Positions 29,780 through 40,518 of a stretch of 64,000 bases of DNA are shown in pieces. A program made the translations under genes and the position numbers. Numbering within the stretch: position 1 is the first letter of the stretch; every line of letters starts with the position of its first letter. The notes beneath the pieces were generated by a model. The model saw only the letters and a list, made by a program, of their open reading frames with translations. It did no database searches and had not been told where the DNA came from. The stretch is from JACKIP01 sp963710165 (GTDB lineage: Bacteria; Pseudomonadota; Alphaproteobacteria; Micavibrionales; Micavibrionaceae), in the NCBI GenBank assembly GCA_963710165.1, contig CAVPYZ010000004.1, positions 310,001 to 374,000 of the forward strand. The letters run 5' to 3'.

Positions 29780-30925
29780 CTAATTATTTGTGTCTTTCAA
29801 GACTGATACGATGTTACGCGTATTCGAAACGCTTTGATTTTTATTACAATAAACATAAAGGATATCTCTATTTTTCTGTATTTGATCCTCGCTCAATTCT
29901 TGCTTAATCAAATCAATATTCTTTTCCAGACTTTGTATACTGAAAAAATGAATGCCCAAATCTTTTAAAAATCTATAGGTGGGGCACTCTTCACGAAGGA
30001 AAACTTTTGCTCCCAAATAGAGCATAATGATGATATTTCCCAGCGCTTGCTGACGAATATGATTCATAATAACGACGTCACATGAGCTTATTTTTGAAAT
30101 GTAATCTTCAAGAGGAATATAATCCATCATAAAATCTATATCGCCATCAAAGTATATAGAGGATTTTTCTATCATCTCTTTTTGATAGAAATCATCGCCA
30201 TAACTTAAAGGCATAAGTATTTTTCGATTTGTTTGATTCAAGAGCCCAAGAATATCCAAATGATTATTTGTATAGGTTGCGTTATTACCCAGTAAAATAT
30301 TGTTTCCGTTGACGCGCTCTTTATCAAAGCCTTTTACTGTGTCTTCAAGGCTACTATATTGCCAATAGACATACTCGCCCATGCTATCAATAGAATATTT
30401 TTCCTTAATTAAACGATGCTCTTCTTTAAGTACCGGCGAAAATATTTCAATTTTTTCTAATACTTTTACCTTCAAAATCTTTAAAAGCGGACCTTTTATC
30501 GCTTTTGCCAGTTTTCTAAAAATCTTGACAGGTAGCTTCTTCTTATCAATATAATTTTTATATATTTCGGATGTTTTTGGTAAGTACATTTCATGTACAT
30601 CATCATAAATTAAATCGTAATAATCATATCCCCAACCGACCCACGCATATTTAATCTGCTTTGAAGAACATAAGATCAGCCATATAAAAGCGGGGATCAA
30701 GGCGTGAATAATGACGCAATCATATTCTTTCAGCCTTTTGAAAGTTGATAATTTCAACAGGTCTTTTCTGCTTATTTTATGAAACTGGTCTGACTTGATA
30801 TAGTCGTAACTATCCTTGTTATCGTAGATCCAAACGTCATTTTGACCTGTGTAAACGTCTTCAAAACTTTTATATGCTCTTTCAATAAACTTATCATCAT
30901 AAGCAATATGTAGGATTTTATTCAT
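29780..30925 (-). CDS. GT56-like glycosyltransferase (WecF/Fuc4NAc transferase family)
   Basis: 381 aa. The N-terminal MNKILHIAYDDKFIERAY, central YAWVGWGYDYYDL and the late VIMNHIRQQALGNI followed by MLYLGAKVFLREECPTYRFL resemble the TDP-Fuc4NAc:lipid II transferases of enterobacterial common antigen (GT56). Here no other ECA genes are seen, so the enzyme probably adds a 4-amino-sugar-like residue to another glycan. No membrane anchor beyond a weak hydrophobic patch around 93-107. It converges on the flippase gene. Confidence 0.75.
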   Translation of the reverse strand: MNKILHIAYDDKFIERAYKSFEDVYTGQNDVWIYDNKDSYDYIKSDQFHKISRKDLLKLSTFKRLKEYDCVIIHALIPAFIWLILCSSKQIKYAWVGWGYDYYDLIYDDVHEMYLPKTSEIYKNYIDKKKLPVKIFRKLAKAIKGPLLKILKVKVLEKIEIFSPVLKEEHRLIKEKYSIDSMGEYVYWQYSSLEDTVKGFDKERVNGNNILLGNNATYTNNHLDILGLLNQTNRKILMPLSYGDDFYQKEMIEKSSIYFDGDIDFMMDYIPLEDYISKISSCDVVIMNHIRQQALGNIIIMLYLGAKVFLREECPTYRFLKDLGIHFFSIQSLEKNIDLIKQELSEDQIQKNRDILYVYCNKNQSVSNTRNIVSVLKDTNN

Positions 30926-31224
30926 GACGCTAACCTGATTTATATATTGTTAAAATATTTCAAAATCTATAAGTAAAAAATTGTTTCTGATCTAATTTTG
31001 TAGATATTAATCAGCCTTTTGTTGTTAACACAACTATTTTTTAAATCGCGTCATATTTCCCCCTTGGTTTACAGCGCCATAGCTACTAGTCAGCACCCTC
31101 TGGTTGTCTGATTCTGTTTGCTTCAACTTACTCTTTTCTAAATGCTATTTTATGGGTAAAATAAATTCTTTTTTACTAAGTTTAAAGTTTCATACTCCTT
31201 AACACCCTATCAGGATCACGCGCC
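30926..31224. other. Intergenic region before the autotransporter
   Basis: About 300 bases between divergent genes, very AT-rich. It must hold the promoters of the glycosyltransferase and the autotransporter, but I see no confident promoter pair, repeat or RNA. Confidence 0.4.
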
Positions 31225-34094
31225 ATGACATCAAAAAAACTCCTCACCTGTACCGCCATTGCCACAATTATGACGCTTACACCTTTGACTGCAAATGCCG
31301 CTGATATTAGCGCCGCGATCGAGGCGGGCGGTACAATCAACATTGATGGTATGGATACGTTTGTTATTGATAATGTAAATGATGGAGATGGCGCGGCTTC
31401 TATTGTTTTATAGATGATGCAACAAATGGCACAAACTCACTGACCGTTTCGGGGACAAATATTGATCCTGATGATAGAGGGCAAATCGGCTCGATAACCG
31501 TTTTGGACAATAATGGTACAAACACGCTGTTCATTAATGACTCAGACAATAATAGAAACAATGCCTTGCTCATTAATGGAAACGTAAATGGTAATGTCGC
31601 AACAAATGATTTGAATATTACTGTCAATGCGACTGTTAATAATGATGCTAGACCAACATTTCTTTTGCTCGGTGGCGATGTAGATCTTGGCAGCGGAACG
31701 ATAACGCTTACTGGAGATACGGATGATGCAACCCTAATTGAAGTTGTCAAAACTGATGGAAACCAGACGATTAATGCAAATATTGTAAGTACAACAGATG
31801 ATATTGGTGGCAGGCTTCAAATTCGAAATGTGGCCAATACTGTAACATTCAATGGTACGATTGGTGCAGACGGAACTGGCGGACTTGAAGATATCTTTGT
31901 TGGTGTTGCTGGCGCTCATGGTAATGCAATTTTTAACGGCACGGTTGATGCGGCGGCAATTGATATTGATGCCAATGGGGGCAGCTCTAGAGCTGATTTC
32001 AATGAGGATGTGACAGGTGACACAATCTCTATAGAAGGTGGTGACACCAATGGTGAAGATGCTCTGGCTATTTTTAGAGGGAATGTCAATGTAACATTAA
32101 TCACCCTTGATGATGAAACACCTGGAGGCGTTGGATTTGATGCGCAGGTTATATTTGGTGGTAACAATATAGATATCAATTCTGTTACCGGAACGATAAC
32201 AGGGGTAAATGACGGTAGGGGGCGTGTTTGTGTTGCAGGTGCCACAATATTCAACAGTGCCATTGGTGGCGGCGCAAACGACGTCGAGATTATCGACCTT
32301 CAAGCATTTACAACATTTAAGGCCGATGTATCTACGCAATCAGATGTAAATACAGATGTAGGAATTAGTCAGAGTTTAGGCAATATCGTTTTGCTTGATA
32401 CATCTTTAAATAACGTGACTCTTACTGCAAATAATGGAGACATTGATCTCAATGGTGCTTTACGCACTAGCGGGTCTAACAATGCGTCCGTTGTTGCAGC
32501 CAGCGATTTAAGCATTGATGGTCTTATAACTCCAGCCTTGAGCGCATTTAAAACACTGACGCTGACCGGCACGAACAGCCTGTCTATTGGTACAAATAGT
32601 GACACAACAATTACAGCAAAAAGCCAGATTGTTACTGGATCAAACGCAACAATCGGCTCTGGTGGAACGACCACAACCATTAATGTTGGACGAACAGAAG
32701 CGTTTCTTCCCGAAATCACGCCCGTGATTGACGCAACAGGGGATGTTATAACAATTGACGGATCAGTAAAGATTGGCCTTGATACGTCCGAGCTTAGTTT
32801 TAATGTCGGGGATACCGTTACGGTCATCAATTCTGATCTGAACGCAACAACCAGCTATGCAACATTGATAGGCGATGAAACCATTACCTTCACCGATACG
32901 GCTTTGCTTGACTTAGAAGATAACGGCTCAGGCGCTCAAGACTTGAAATTTATCATTCAAGCAAAAGAAGACATTGATGGTGTTGATGGCGATAAGGAGG
33001 ATACTTTGAAAAATTCTTTAGATGCTGTTAGCGATGATGATCAGGCACGCAATGCCTTATTCAATCTAAATGGTAGCTTAACAGCAGATGCCGCGCTTGA
33101 GTTACAAAACGACCCAACCGGCGGCGCAGCAACAACACAAGTAAGCGCTGGTAACATGGTCTCCGGCTTTGATCTGGTCAGCTCCCGCTTAAGTAGCTTA
33201 CGACGCAGCGGCAATATTGGCGGCCAAACTGGCGCCTCTTCTGGCGACGGATATATTGATAAAGCCGCATGGCTTCGTGGTTTTGGCAACACCGCAGACC
33301 AAGATATGCGCGATGGTGTTCAGGGATATGACTCTAACACAGTTGGTGCCATGGCGGGTTTGGATGTCATGCTGGAAAATGATATCCGCCTGGGTGTAAA
33401 TGCGAGCTATGCCGTAACAGATATAGAAACAGACGGCGCAGGTAATCACGAGACTGATATCGATACCTATCGCATCGGTGCATATGGCGGCAAAGACTTT
33501 GAACGCTTTTATGTCGAGGGCCAAGCTAGCTTTGCCTACAACGACATTAAGACATCCCGAAACATTACATTTGGTGGCTTAAACCGTACCGCTAACGGCG
33601 ATACTGAAGGCTATGAATATGGCGCGCGCATCGGCGCGGGCATGCCGCTTGCACTTGATGATCGCCAAACATTGACATCTATTGTGGATTTCCAATACAT
33701 TCACGCCGAAGTGGATGAATTTACAGAGACAGGCGCGGGCGCCTTGAATGCAACGGTTGATAATGAAGATATTGATGTTGCTGAGTTAGCTATTGGCGCA
33801 AAGTATGATGCTGACATTAATTATGATGTCGGTACGCTTACACCATCACTTCGCTTATCAGGGTCTTATGATTTTATTGGTGATACGGCTGTGTCAAACC
33901 AGACATTTACGGGCGGCGGCTCAACCTTCCGTGTTGAAGGAGCAGATCCCGCGCAATTTAGTATAAATTACGGCGCCGGCATAAGTTGGGCAAACAATGA
34001 TAATATATGGGAAGTTTCGCTGAACTATGATGGAAAAACCAAATCTGACTATATCAGCCACGGCGCTCGTATAGAAGCAAAATACAGGTTCTAA
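31225..34094 (+). pseudogene. Type V autotransporter adhesin-like protein, frameshifted near the N-terminus
   Basis: The start codes a signal peptide (MTSKKLLTCTAIATIMTLT, cleavage after ANAA) and about 40 mature residues, then stops at 31413. The rest, DDATNGTNSLTVSG onward, is in another frame to 34094. Adding one T to the T run at about 31405-31408 joins them into about 955 aa. The passenger (to about residue 680) is an Asn/Asp/Thr-rich beta-helix-like repeat region. The last 270 residues are a barrel (from AAWLRGFGNTADQD) ending EAKYRF. It likely displays a surface adhesin. Given the homopolymer, a consensus error is likely. Confidence 0.85.
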
Positions 34095-34123
34095 ATGAAC
34101 CAGATCATATTCAAACCGATTAA

Positions 34124-34149
34124 GCCCTTATGATGTGAGGGCTTTTCTT
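34124..34149 (+). terminator. Terminator of the autotransporter gene
   Basis: GCCCT (34124-34128) pairs with AGGGC (34138-34142) across a nine-base loop, followed by TTTTCTTT. It starts 29 bases after the stop. Confidence 0.6.
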
Positions 34150-34387
34150 TATAAATGAAATATAGTTTAAAGAAAAAATAAAAACATGTTTTATCTTCAA
34201 TGCCTTAGGTAAATGGTGGAGGCGATCGAACAGAATTCACATCACCTTTTCAAGACTTTAAAGCAGTGGAATGAACTGCCTTGTAATGCTGTCATTGGTA
34301 GCTCTAACAAATAAATCTAAGCTTTAATTACCATAAGATATATTATTTAAGTTTGTATTTTAGGAACTTTATACCTAATATACAAAG

Positions 34388-35554
34388 ATGATAGAGAGAA
34401 ATGATTACAGCGTTATCAAGAAACTACTGGAGAGTTTTCCTGCTGTTGCGATTTTAGGACCTCGCCAAGTTGGTAAAACCACCATTGCAAGAAATGAAGT
34501 TTCATCTGACTTTTCTTCTATCTATTTAGACCTTGAAACTGCCTAGGATAGAGCCAAGCTTTCTAATCCTGCCTATTATTTTGAAGATCACAAAGACAAA
34601 CTTATCATATTGGATGAGGTGCAGCGTATTCCTGAGCTTTTTCAGGAGCTTCGTGGCATTATTGACGGTAACAAAAGGGCTGGCATACCAACAGGACAGT
34701 TTCTCCTGCTGGGGTCGGCTTCGATTGATTTGCTAAAACAATCTGGAGAGACATTAGCAGGCAGAATTGCTTATCATGAATTAACTCCGATTAATCTGAG
34801 TGAATATCCGGACGATATAGACGCGTTATGGGTGAGGGGAGGCTTTCCTGACAGCTTATTGGCATCTAGTGAAGATAACAGTCTAACATGGCGTAGAAAC
34901 TTTATCCGTACGTATCTAGAGCGAGATATTCCCCAGCTTGGCCCTCGTATTCCTGCTGAAACATTGCGACGCTTTTGGGAAATGTTGGCTCATTTACAAG
35001 GAGCGCCCTTAAATGCTTCGGAAATTGGGAGGTCACTGGGTATCGATGGTAAGACGGTTATGAGATATCTCGATCTTATGGTCGATTTACTGTTAGTGCG
35101 AAGATTGGAACCTATACACAGCAATATGGGAAAGCGCCTTATAAAGTCACCGAAAATATATGTGCGCGATAGCGGACTTCTACATGCATTGCTCAGAATA
35201 GGGGACAAGGACACTCTTTTAGGACATCCTATCGTTGGGATGAGTTGGGAGGGGTTTGTGATTGAAAGTATTCTTAATGCTATAAATTCTGATCAAATTA
35301 AAGCATCCTTCTATGGCAAATCATCTGAGAATGAAATTGATCTTGTTCTTGAAAAGCCAGACGGAGAAATATGGGCTGTTGAAGTTAAAAGGTCTATGTT
35401 CCCAAAATTCTCAAAAGGTTATAGAATAGCCAGTAAAGAAATACGCTCTTCAAGGAATTTCATCATTTATCCGGGCAAAGACCAGTATAGAGTGGAGGAA
35501 AATACAGAAGTGATTAACTTGCAACAATTTATAAAAATAGTCGCAGCACGATAA
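34388..35554 (+). pseudogene. AAA ATPase with DUF4143 domain, in-frame amber stop
   Basis: ATG at 34388 starts MIERNDYSVIKKLLES, with Walker A GPRQVGKTT. Residue 53 is a TAG stop at 34544-34546 inside YLDLETA-stop-DRAKLSNPAYY; the family expects Glu or another residue there. The same frame continues to 35554 with Walker B LIILDEVQRIPELF, LLLGSASIDLL, the DUF4143 region and the PD-D/ExK-like end ENEIDLVLEK with WAVEVKRS. Such proteins are common AAA_14/DUF4143 cargo of mobile regions, of uncertain function. One base substitution explains the break. Confidence 0.8.
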
Positions 35555-35558
35555 TATA

Positions 35559-35729
35559 GATTATGATCCGTTAGATTTGGCGTCGTACCAATTGCGTAAT
35601 TTAGTCCGTGGGAATGTTTGGAGGGAGGAACATTTTTCTGGAACAACGCTTGATGATATTGCGAGGCGAGAAAAATGCTCTAAGCAATATGTACAACAGA
35701 TCATACTTAAATCAATGAATATCTTATGA
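35559..35729 (+). pseudogene. C-terminal remnant of a DUF2924-associated serine recombinase
   Basis: 56 codons match the last 56 codons of the recombinase ending at 55063, in frame to a TGA. Matching pieces include DYDPLDLA, YQLRNLVRGNVWREEHFSG, TTLDDIA and EKCSKQY. Most differences are silent or conservative, so this piece descends from a functional homologue and not from a fresh copy of the other gene. The rest of the gene is absent; the preceding DNA is the ATPase gene. Confidence 0.85.
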
Positions 35730-35758
35730 TATAAGATAAACCTGTCAACCAGCCGTTG

Positions 35759-35785
35759 GCCCGCTAGAGAATAGCGGGCTTTTTT
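35759..35785 (+). terminator. Terminator after the recombinase remnant
   Basis: GCCCGC (35759-35764) pairs with GCGGGC (35774-35779), followed by six T. Counterpart of the terminator at 55093. Confidence 0.75.
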
Positions 35786-36074
35786 GATGGAAAAGTTAGA
35801 TTCTTCTTGAGTTGATAGAAATATTCATCTCAAAAACCCCGCACAATCCGGGCTCTGGCGCGTAATATTCTCTTAATGTGCAAATATGAAGACTGAATGG
35901 TGGTGTGCGCAGTCACGTCATAACTATTCTCATCATTTGCCCTGTTATTGCCTATTTTACAGGGTATTTTTAGAATTTCCCCCTGTTTATTTAAGAAAAT
36001 ATTCTGAAACGCGCTCTCAGTAGGGCTTACCAAAAGTAAGTAAAAAAATAATCAGGGATTTAACAGGGATAATA

Positions 36075-36638
36075 TTATGTAAGAATATATCTTCCATTTT
36101 TTGAAGCGCCTGAAAACTTAATCAAATTACATTCAATTAATCCCGCTATATCACGTTTGGCGGTTCTCATATTTACGTCCCATGTATTTGTGATATCGTC
36201 GACTTTTAGAGATAAGCCTTTTTGCGTAACTCCTAAAAACCATAGCTGTCTTTGATTAAGTTTCAGTAATATATTTTTACGCAATGTAACATTTACAGTG
36301 ACAGAATTGTCACCATAAATAGATTTATTGTGACGATTGATAGGATAATTTTCTTTAGGAATATTGTCTGTAAATCGGTTATTGTCTAATAGCTCTAGAA
36401 TGCTCTTCATAAGATGTGGCGAGCATGTAAGCAAACACAAGAAATTGGTTAAATTCGGCATATTCTTTGCTTCGTACCAGTTTCTTACAATCCTCGGATT
36501 GACATTTATTTTACGTGCAATTTCTTTGATAGATGATCCACTGCTGCCAAAATCTTTCCTTAAATTATAAGCGATGATCTCAATTAATTCCTGGTCTGTA
36601 ATGATGTGAAAAACTTGGTCGTTTTTTGTAAAAGACAT
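36075..36638 (-). CDS. HTH transcriptional regulator of the mobile region
   Basis: 187 aa. Residues 35-58 (SIKEIARKINVNPRIVRNWY) form a helix-turn-helix, followed by a helical middle and a winged-helix-like C-terminus with LTQ-type segments (NQRQLWFLGVTQKGLSL and a second recognition helix MRTAKRDIAGLI). It is encoded divergently from the serine recombinase at 36715 with 76 bases between, so it probably regulates that operon and itself. No family name can be given. Confidence 0.6.
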   Translation of the reverse strand: MSFTKNDQVFHIITDQELIEIIAYNLRKDFGSSGSSIKEIARKINVNPRIVRNWYEAKNMPNLTNFLCLLTCSPHLMKSILELLDNNRFTDNIPKENYPINRHNKSIYGDNSVTVNVTLRKNILLKLNQRQLWFLGVTQKGLSLKVDDITNTWDVNMRTAKRDIAGLIECNLIKFSGASKNGRYILT

Positions 36639-36714
36639 TGTGCTGTTCCGTATTTATTATTGAAGAAAGAACAGTCTGCGGTGTGTAGTCTGAAAATAAG
36701 ACCATGATTATAAA

Positions 36715-38277
36715 ATGCAAAAATATACAAATAATGCGACGGGTGACTTAAATAATAAATGTAGAGCAGCGATGTATTTGCGTATGTCGACGGATCATCA
36801 AAAGTACTCAACTGAAAATCAGGAACAAGCGATACGAGAATATGCACAACAACGTAATATTGAGATAGTTGAGATTTATGCAGATCAAGGTAAAAGCGGT
36901 CTTGATATTAATGGACGCGAAGCTTTGCAAAGATTAATAGCTGATGTTGGAGCTAACGTGGCTGATTTCTCGATGATATTAGTGTTAGATGTAACACGTT
37001 GGGGACGTTTTCAAGATGCAGACGAGAGCGCCAATTATGAATATATATGTCGGCGCGCTGGTATAAATGTTCAATACGTTGCTGAGCAATTCGAAAATGA
37101 TGGCAGTCCTGTTTCAACAATAGTTAAGGGTGTAAAACGTGCCATGGCTGGTGAATATAGCCGCGAGTTGTCTGCGAAGGTTTTTGCCGGACAATGCCGT
37201 TTAATTGAAAAGGGGTATCGCCAAGGTGGGCCTGCCGGATACGGATTGCGCCGTATGTTAATAAATGAGCAAGGTGAGGAAAAAGGCATTCTAAAACGCG
37301 GCGAACATAAAAGCCTTCAAACCGATCGTGTTATTTTGGTGTTGGGGCCGGATGAAGAAGTTGAAACAGTTCGTATGATATATAAATCATTCGTAGATAA
37401 GGGACGATCTGAAACAGACATTGCCAATCAATTGAATCGCGAAGGCATACGAACTGATCTGGATAGATTATGGACGCGTGACACCATTCATCAAATACTG
37501 ACAAATGAGAAATACATTGGTAATAATGTGTTCAATCTTACGTCGCATAAGCTTAAAAAACAGCGTGTTAATAATGAACCTGATATGTGGATTAAAGCGG
37601 AAGGCGTTTTTGAAGCTCTTATTGAAACAAGTTATTTTCTGGCCGCACAACATATTATTTTAGAGCGTAGCCGTAAGATTTCAAATGAAGAGCTTTTGAT
37701 GAAACTGCGTGAGCTTCATAAGAAAAAAGGATGGCTTTCAGGTATTTTAATTAATGAGACAGATGATATGCCGTCTTCCGGGGTTTATCAAAACAGGTTT
37801 GGAAGTCTTATCCGCGCCTATGAAATTATTGGTTACAGACCAGATCGAGATTATAGATATATTGAGATCAATAAGTACTTACGTAGTCTTTACCCAAGTA
37901 TTGTTGAAGATGCCATCAGGAATATTCAGGAAGTAGGGGGCTTTGTTCGTAGAGAAGTTACATCTGATCTTCTCTATATTAATGAAGAAATTAGCGCGTC
38001 TATTATAATCTGTCGTTGCTTTTAAACACCTGCCGGAAATAATCGTTGGAAAATACGTTTGGATACAGGTTTAAGGCCTGACATTACAATTGCTATACGT
38101 ATGGATGAGCTTAACAAAAATCTGCTCGATTACTATCTTCTTCCTTCTCTTGATATTGAAGACCCAACAGTAAAGTTGTCAGATGCTAATGGTATCAATT
38201 TAGATGCTTTTCGTTTCAACACGTTGGACAATTTCTTTGCGCTGATGCGAAGAGTAAATGTAGCGGAGGTCGCCTAA
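36715..38277 (+). pseudogene. Large serine recombinase with in-frame ochre stop
   Basis: Site-specific recombinase. The resolvase catalytic domain starts RAAMYLRMSTDHQKYSTENQ (catalytic Ser in YLRMST), with LVLDVTRWGRFQD and the Arg-rich active-site segment. The recombinase domain follows (PAGYGLRRML, SETDIANQLNREGI). The first reading stops at TAA 38023-38025 after ASIIICRCF. The same frame resumes with TPAGNNRWKIRLDTGLRPD and runs to 38277, a tail typical of this recombinase group. One substitution therefore truncates the protein by about 84 residues. The TAA at 38275 overlaps the ATG of the ParB-like gene. Confidence 0.85.
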
Positions 38278-39176
38278 TGGAAAATACACCTCCGCAAAAT
38301 ATTATTATGATTCCTATTAAGAACATTCATATTCTTAATCCACGTGTTCGTAATAATAAGGTTTTTCTGAAGATTGTTGATAATATAGCCGCTGTTGGAT
38401 TGAAGCGCCCAATTACCGTTACCAAATCTTTTGGTACACACGAAGATACCTATGATCTGGTTTGTGGACAAGGACGGCTCGAAGCTTTTATGGCTCTTGG
38501 TCAGAGTACAATTCCTGCAATCGTTATAGAGGCAAATGAAGAGGAGGCTTATCTTAAAAGCTTAATAGAAAATTTAGAAAGGCGACAACATAGTAGTCTG
38601 GATTTGCTCAAAGGAGTTGAGGCATTGTTCTCCAAGGGATATACGGCAAAAGAGATTGCGGTGAAAACAGGACTTACTACAGAATACGTGACGGAGATTG
38701 TTAAGCTTATCGAACGTGGTGAGGAGCGTTTGATTGCTGCTGTTGAGAAAGGAAAGGTCGCTTTAAATATTGCCGTTAAAATTGCTATGTCTCCCGGAGA
38801 AGAACAGAATGCATTACAAGAGGCGTATGAAAATAATAATTTGCGCGGAACTCAATTATTACAAGCACAAAAATTAATTGAAATGCGTAGGAGGCGTGGA
38901 AAAACGGTTCGTTCCAGAAGTCCTAGTCTGAGAAGTAATAGAAACGCGCCTCTATCTGGACAAGATGTTATCAGGATTTATCAAAAGGAAGTAGACCGTA
39001 AACGCTCTTTGACACAGAAAGCAGAATTTGTCGCGACGAAAGTTTTGTTTGTAACGGAAGCACTTCGAAGTCTTTATAAACAAGATCATTTTTGCGCACT
39101 TCTTAAAGCCGAGAATCTCACAACACTCCCAAAACCTCTTGCCGATACGTTACAAAAGGAGAAGCGGTCATGGTAA
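38277..39176 (+). CDS. ParB/RepB-like partition protein, first of two
   Basis: 299 aa. The ParB N-terminal (CTPase) domain covers about 10-105, with LVCGQGRLEAF and LIENLERRQHSSLDL as the ParB boxes. A KorB-like helix-turn-helix follows (YTAKEIAVKTGLTTEYVTEI). A basic linker (RRRRGKTVRSRS) lies near 210. Start overlaps the recombinase stop by one base and its end overlaps the next gene by seven, so all three are translationally coupled. In mobile elements such proteins may act in element partition or recombination control. Confidence 0.85.
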   Translation: MENTPPQNIIMIPIKNIHILNPRVRNNKVFLKIVDNIAAVGLKRPITVTKSFGTHEDTYDLVCGQGRLEAFMALGQSTIPAIVIEANEEEAYLKSLIENLERRQHSSLDLLKGVEALFSKGYTAKEIAVKTGLTTEYVTEIVKLIERGEERLIAAVEKGKVALNIAVKIAMSPGEEQNALQEAYENNNLRGTQLLQAQKLIEMRRRRGKTVRSRSPSLRSNRNAPLSGQDVIRIYQKEVDRKRSLTQKAEFVATKVLFVTEALRSLYKQDHFCALLKAENLTTLPKPLADTLQKEKRSW

Positions 39177-40105
39177 AAATTAAAAAGCCTCTTATTCAAG
39201 ACGGTAATGTAAAGATCGGGTTTCACGAACAGATAATCGAAGTGGATATTAAGGACGTTATCCCTACTAAACCTGTTACGCCGGCGATGCGGCGTAGTAG
39301 AAAATATCAACAAATTCTTTCTTCTATTAAAGAAGTCGGAATTATTGAACCGCCTGTTGTAATGAAGGAATCTAATGCCTCAAATCTTTATGTTGTTCTG
39401 GACGGACACTTGCGCATTGAAGCTCTTAGGGACATTGATCAAAGTAATGTCACATGTCTTGTGTCTAAGGATAATGAAGCATTTACCTATAACAAACATA
39501 TTAATCGGCTTTCCACTATTCAGGAACATAAAATGATTGTCCGTGCGATTGCAAATGGTGTGTCGGAACAAAAAATTGCACAGGCTTTAAGTATTGATGT
39601 GGCAGCTATCATTAAAAGAAAAGGTCTTCTGAACGGTATCTGTGCAGAAGCTGCGGATCTTTTGAAAGATAAAATGGTCTCTGTAAGTGTTTTTAGTATT
39701 TTAAGAAAAATGGTGTCAGTGCGTCAGGTTGAAGCAGCAACTTTAATGAATGACGCTAACGTCTACACAATACCTTATGCGAAAGTAATTCTCGCTTCTA
39801 CGCCGCAGGATCAGCTTATTGATCCGGCGAAGCCAAAGAAGGTTCGAGGCTTAAGTCTGGAGCAAATGGATAGAATGCAAAATGAAATGGCTAATTTAGA
39901 GCGCGAGTATAAATTAGCAGAAGAAACTTACAGTGCTGATATTCTGAATTTCACACTTACAAAAGGCTATGTTACGAAACTCGTTGAAAATCCGAATATT
40001 GCCAGTTACTTAAACAAATATCACGTAGACATATTTGAACAATTTCAAAATATTACCGATATGCGTTCTTTAACTGATCAGGTTGAAAAAGGGCATTATG
40101 ACTGA
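39170..40105 (+). CDS. ParB/RepB-like partition protein, second of two (RepB C-terminal type)
   Basis: 311 aa. N-terminal ParB-like domain (VVLDGHLRIEALRD, then YNKHINRLSTIQEHKMI), a helix-turn-helix (VSEQKIAQALSIDVAAIIKR) and a C-terminal half with KMVSVSVFSILRKM and MRSLTDQVEKGH resembling plasmid partition RepB C-terminal domains. It overlaps the previous gene by seven bases. The recombinase-ParB-ParB triple recurs in alphaproteobacterial mobile elements to my knowledge, with no settled function. Confidence 0.8.
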   Translation: MVKIKKPLIQDGNVKIGFHEQIIEVDIKDVIPTKPVTPAMRRSRKYQQILSSIKEVGIIEPPVVMKESNASNLYVVLDGHLRIEALRDIDQSNVTCLVSKDNEAFTYNKHINRLSTIQEHKMIVRAIANGVSEQKIAQALSIDVAAIIKRKGLLNGICAEAADLLKDKMVSVSVFSILRKMVSVRQVEAATLMNDANVYTIPYAKVILASTPQDQLIDPAKPKKVRGLSLEQMDRMQNEMANLEREYKLAEETYSADILNFTLTKGYVTKLVENPNIASYLNKYHVDIFEQFQNITDMRSLTDQVEKGHYD

Positions 40106-40518
40106 AGCAAATGCTTTGTATTTACGACATAGCATATTTTAAAACGATAAGGAGACCGAGATCCTTTCACATGAAAGTTGTGATAAGCGTCGGGGCCGTA
40201 GGAGAAGCCGTTTGGTTATGACCAAATATGGAGCGAGTATGGTGGCAGGAACGACGGCGATCCCGTACAGAGCCTGCTAGGCTGGCACGACATATGTCCA
40301 GCCGTTCGATTTATCAATTGGGATGAGGCGAAACATAAACGCACCGTTGCATTTATATCTTCAGATATGTGCAGCGGTGCAAAAAGTACGTTTTTAAAAT
40401 GGAAAAATACATATTTAAGTTTTGAATATAGAGTTCTTTGTAAATTTTTGCACAAATGTTTTTAACTCTTGAAAAGGGGTGTGGATTTATTAGTGTAATA
40501 TAAAAATAAATAGACTGA
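40106..40518. other. Non-coding, hairpin-rich stretch
   Basis: About 400 bases without a convincing gene. It contains GGCTGG and CCAGCC arms around 40281-40305, AGCCT/AGGCT just before, and a strong hairpin at 40341-40380 (GCACCGTTGCA against TGCAGCGGTGC, with an inner ATATC/GATAT helix). The left 150 bases are more GC-rich than their surroundings. It may be the end of the ParB transcript, a recombination site, or a structured RNA. Confidence 0.35.

Larger units (their letters stand above)
35559..35903. repeat. Direct repeat, left copy (recombinase tail plus terminators)
   Basis: About 345 bp that match 54893-55236 on the same strand at roughly 90 percent identity by eye. The repeat covers the recombinase C-terminus, both terminators and downstream DNA to the shared CTGAATGGTGG, after which the copies diverge at once. 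Confidence 0.85.

Noticed and set aside
34544..34546. TAG as pyrrolysine or other recoding
   Set aside because: Other genes show TAA and TGA lesions of the same kind, and no recoding machinery or motif enrichment is visible.
40341..40380. Strong hairpin as a retron msd region linked to the reverse transcriptase
   Set aside because: The reverse transcriptase is 10 kb away and has DGR, not retron, motifs and a TR/VR pair beside it.
40216..40455. Minus-strand open frame of 79 codons in the hairpin-rich stretch
   Set aside because: Low-complexity translation without family match or start signal; the hairpins explain the sequence better.
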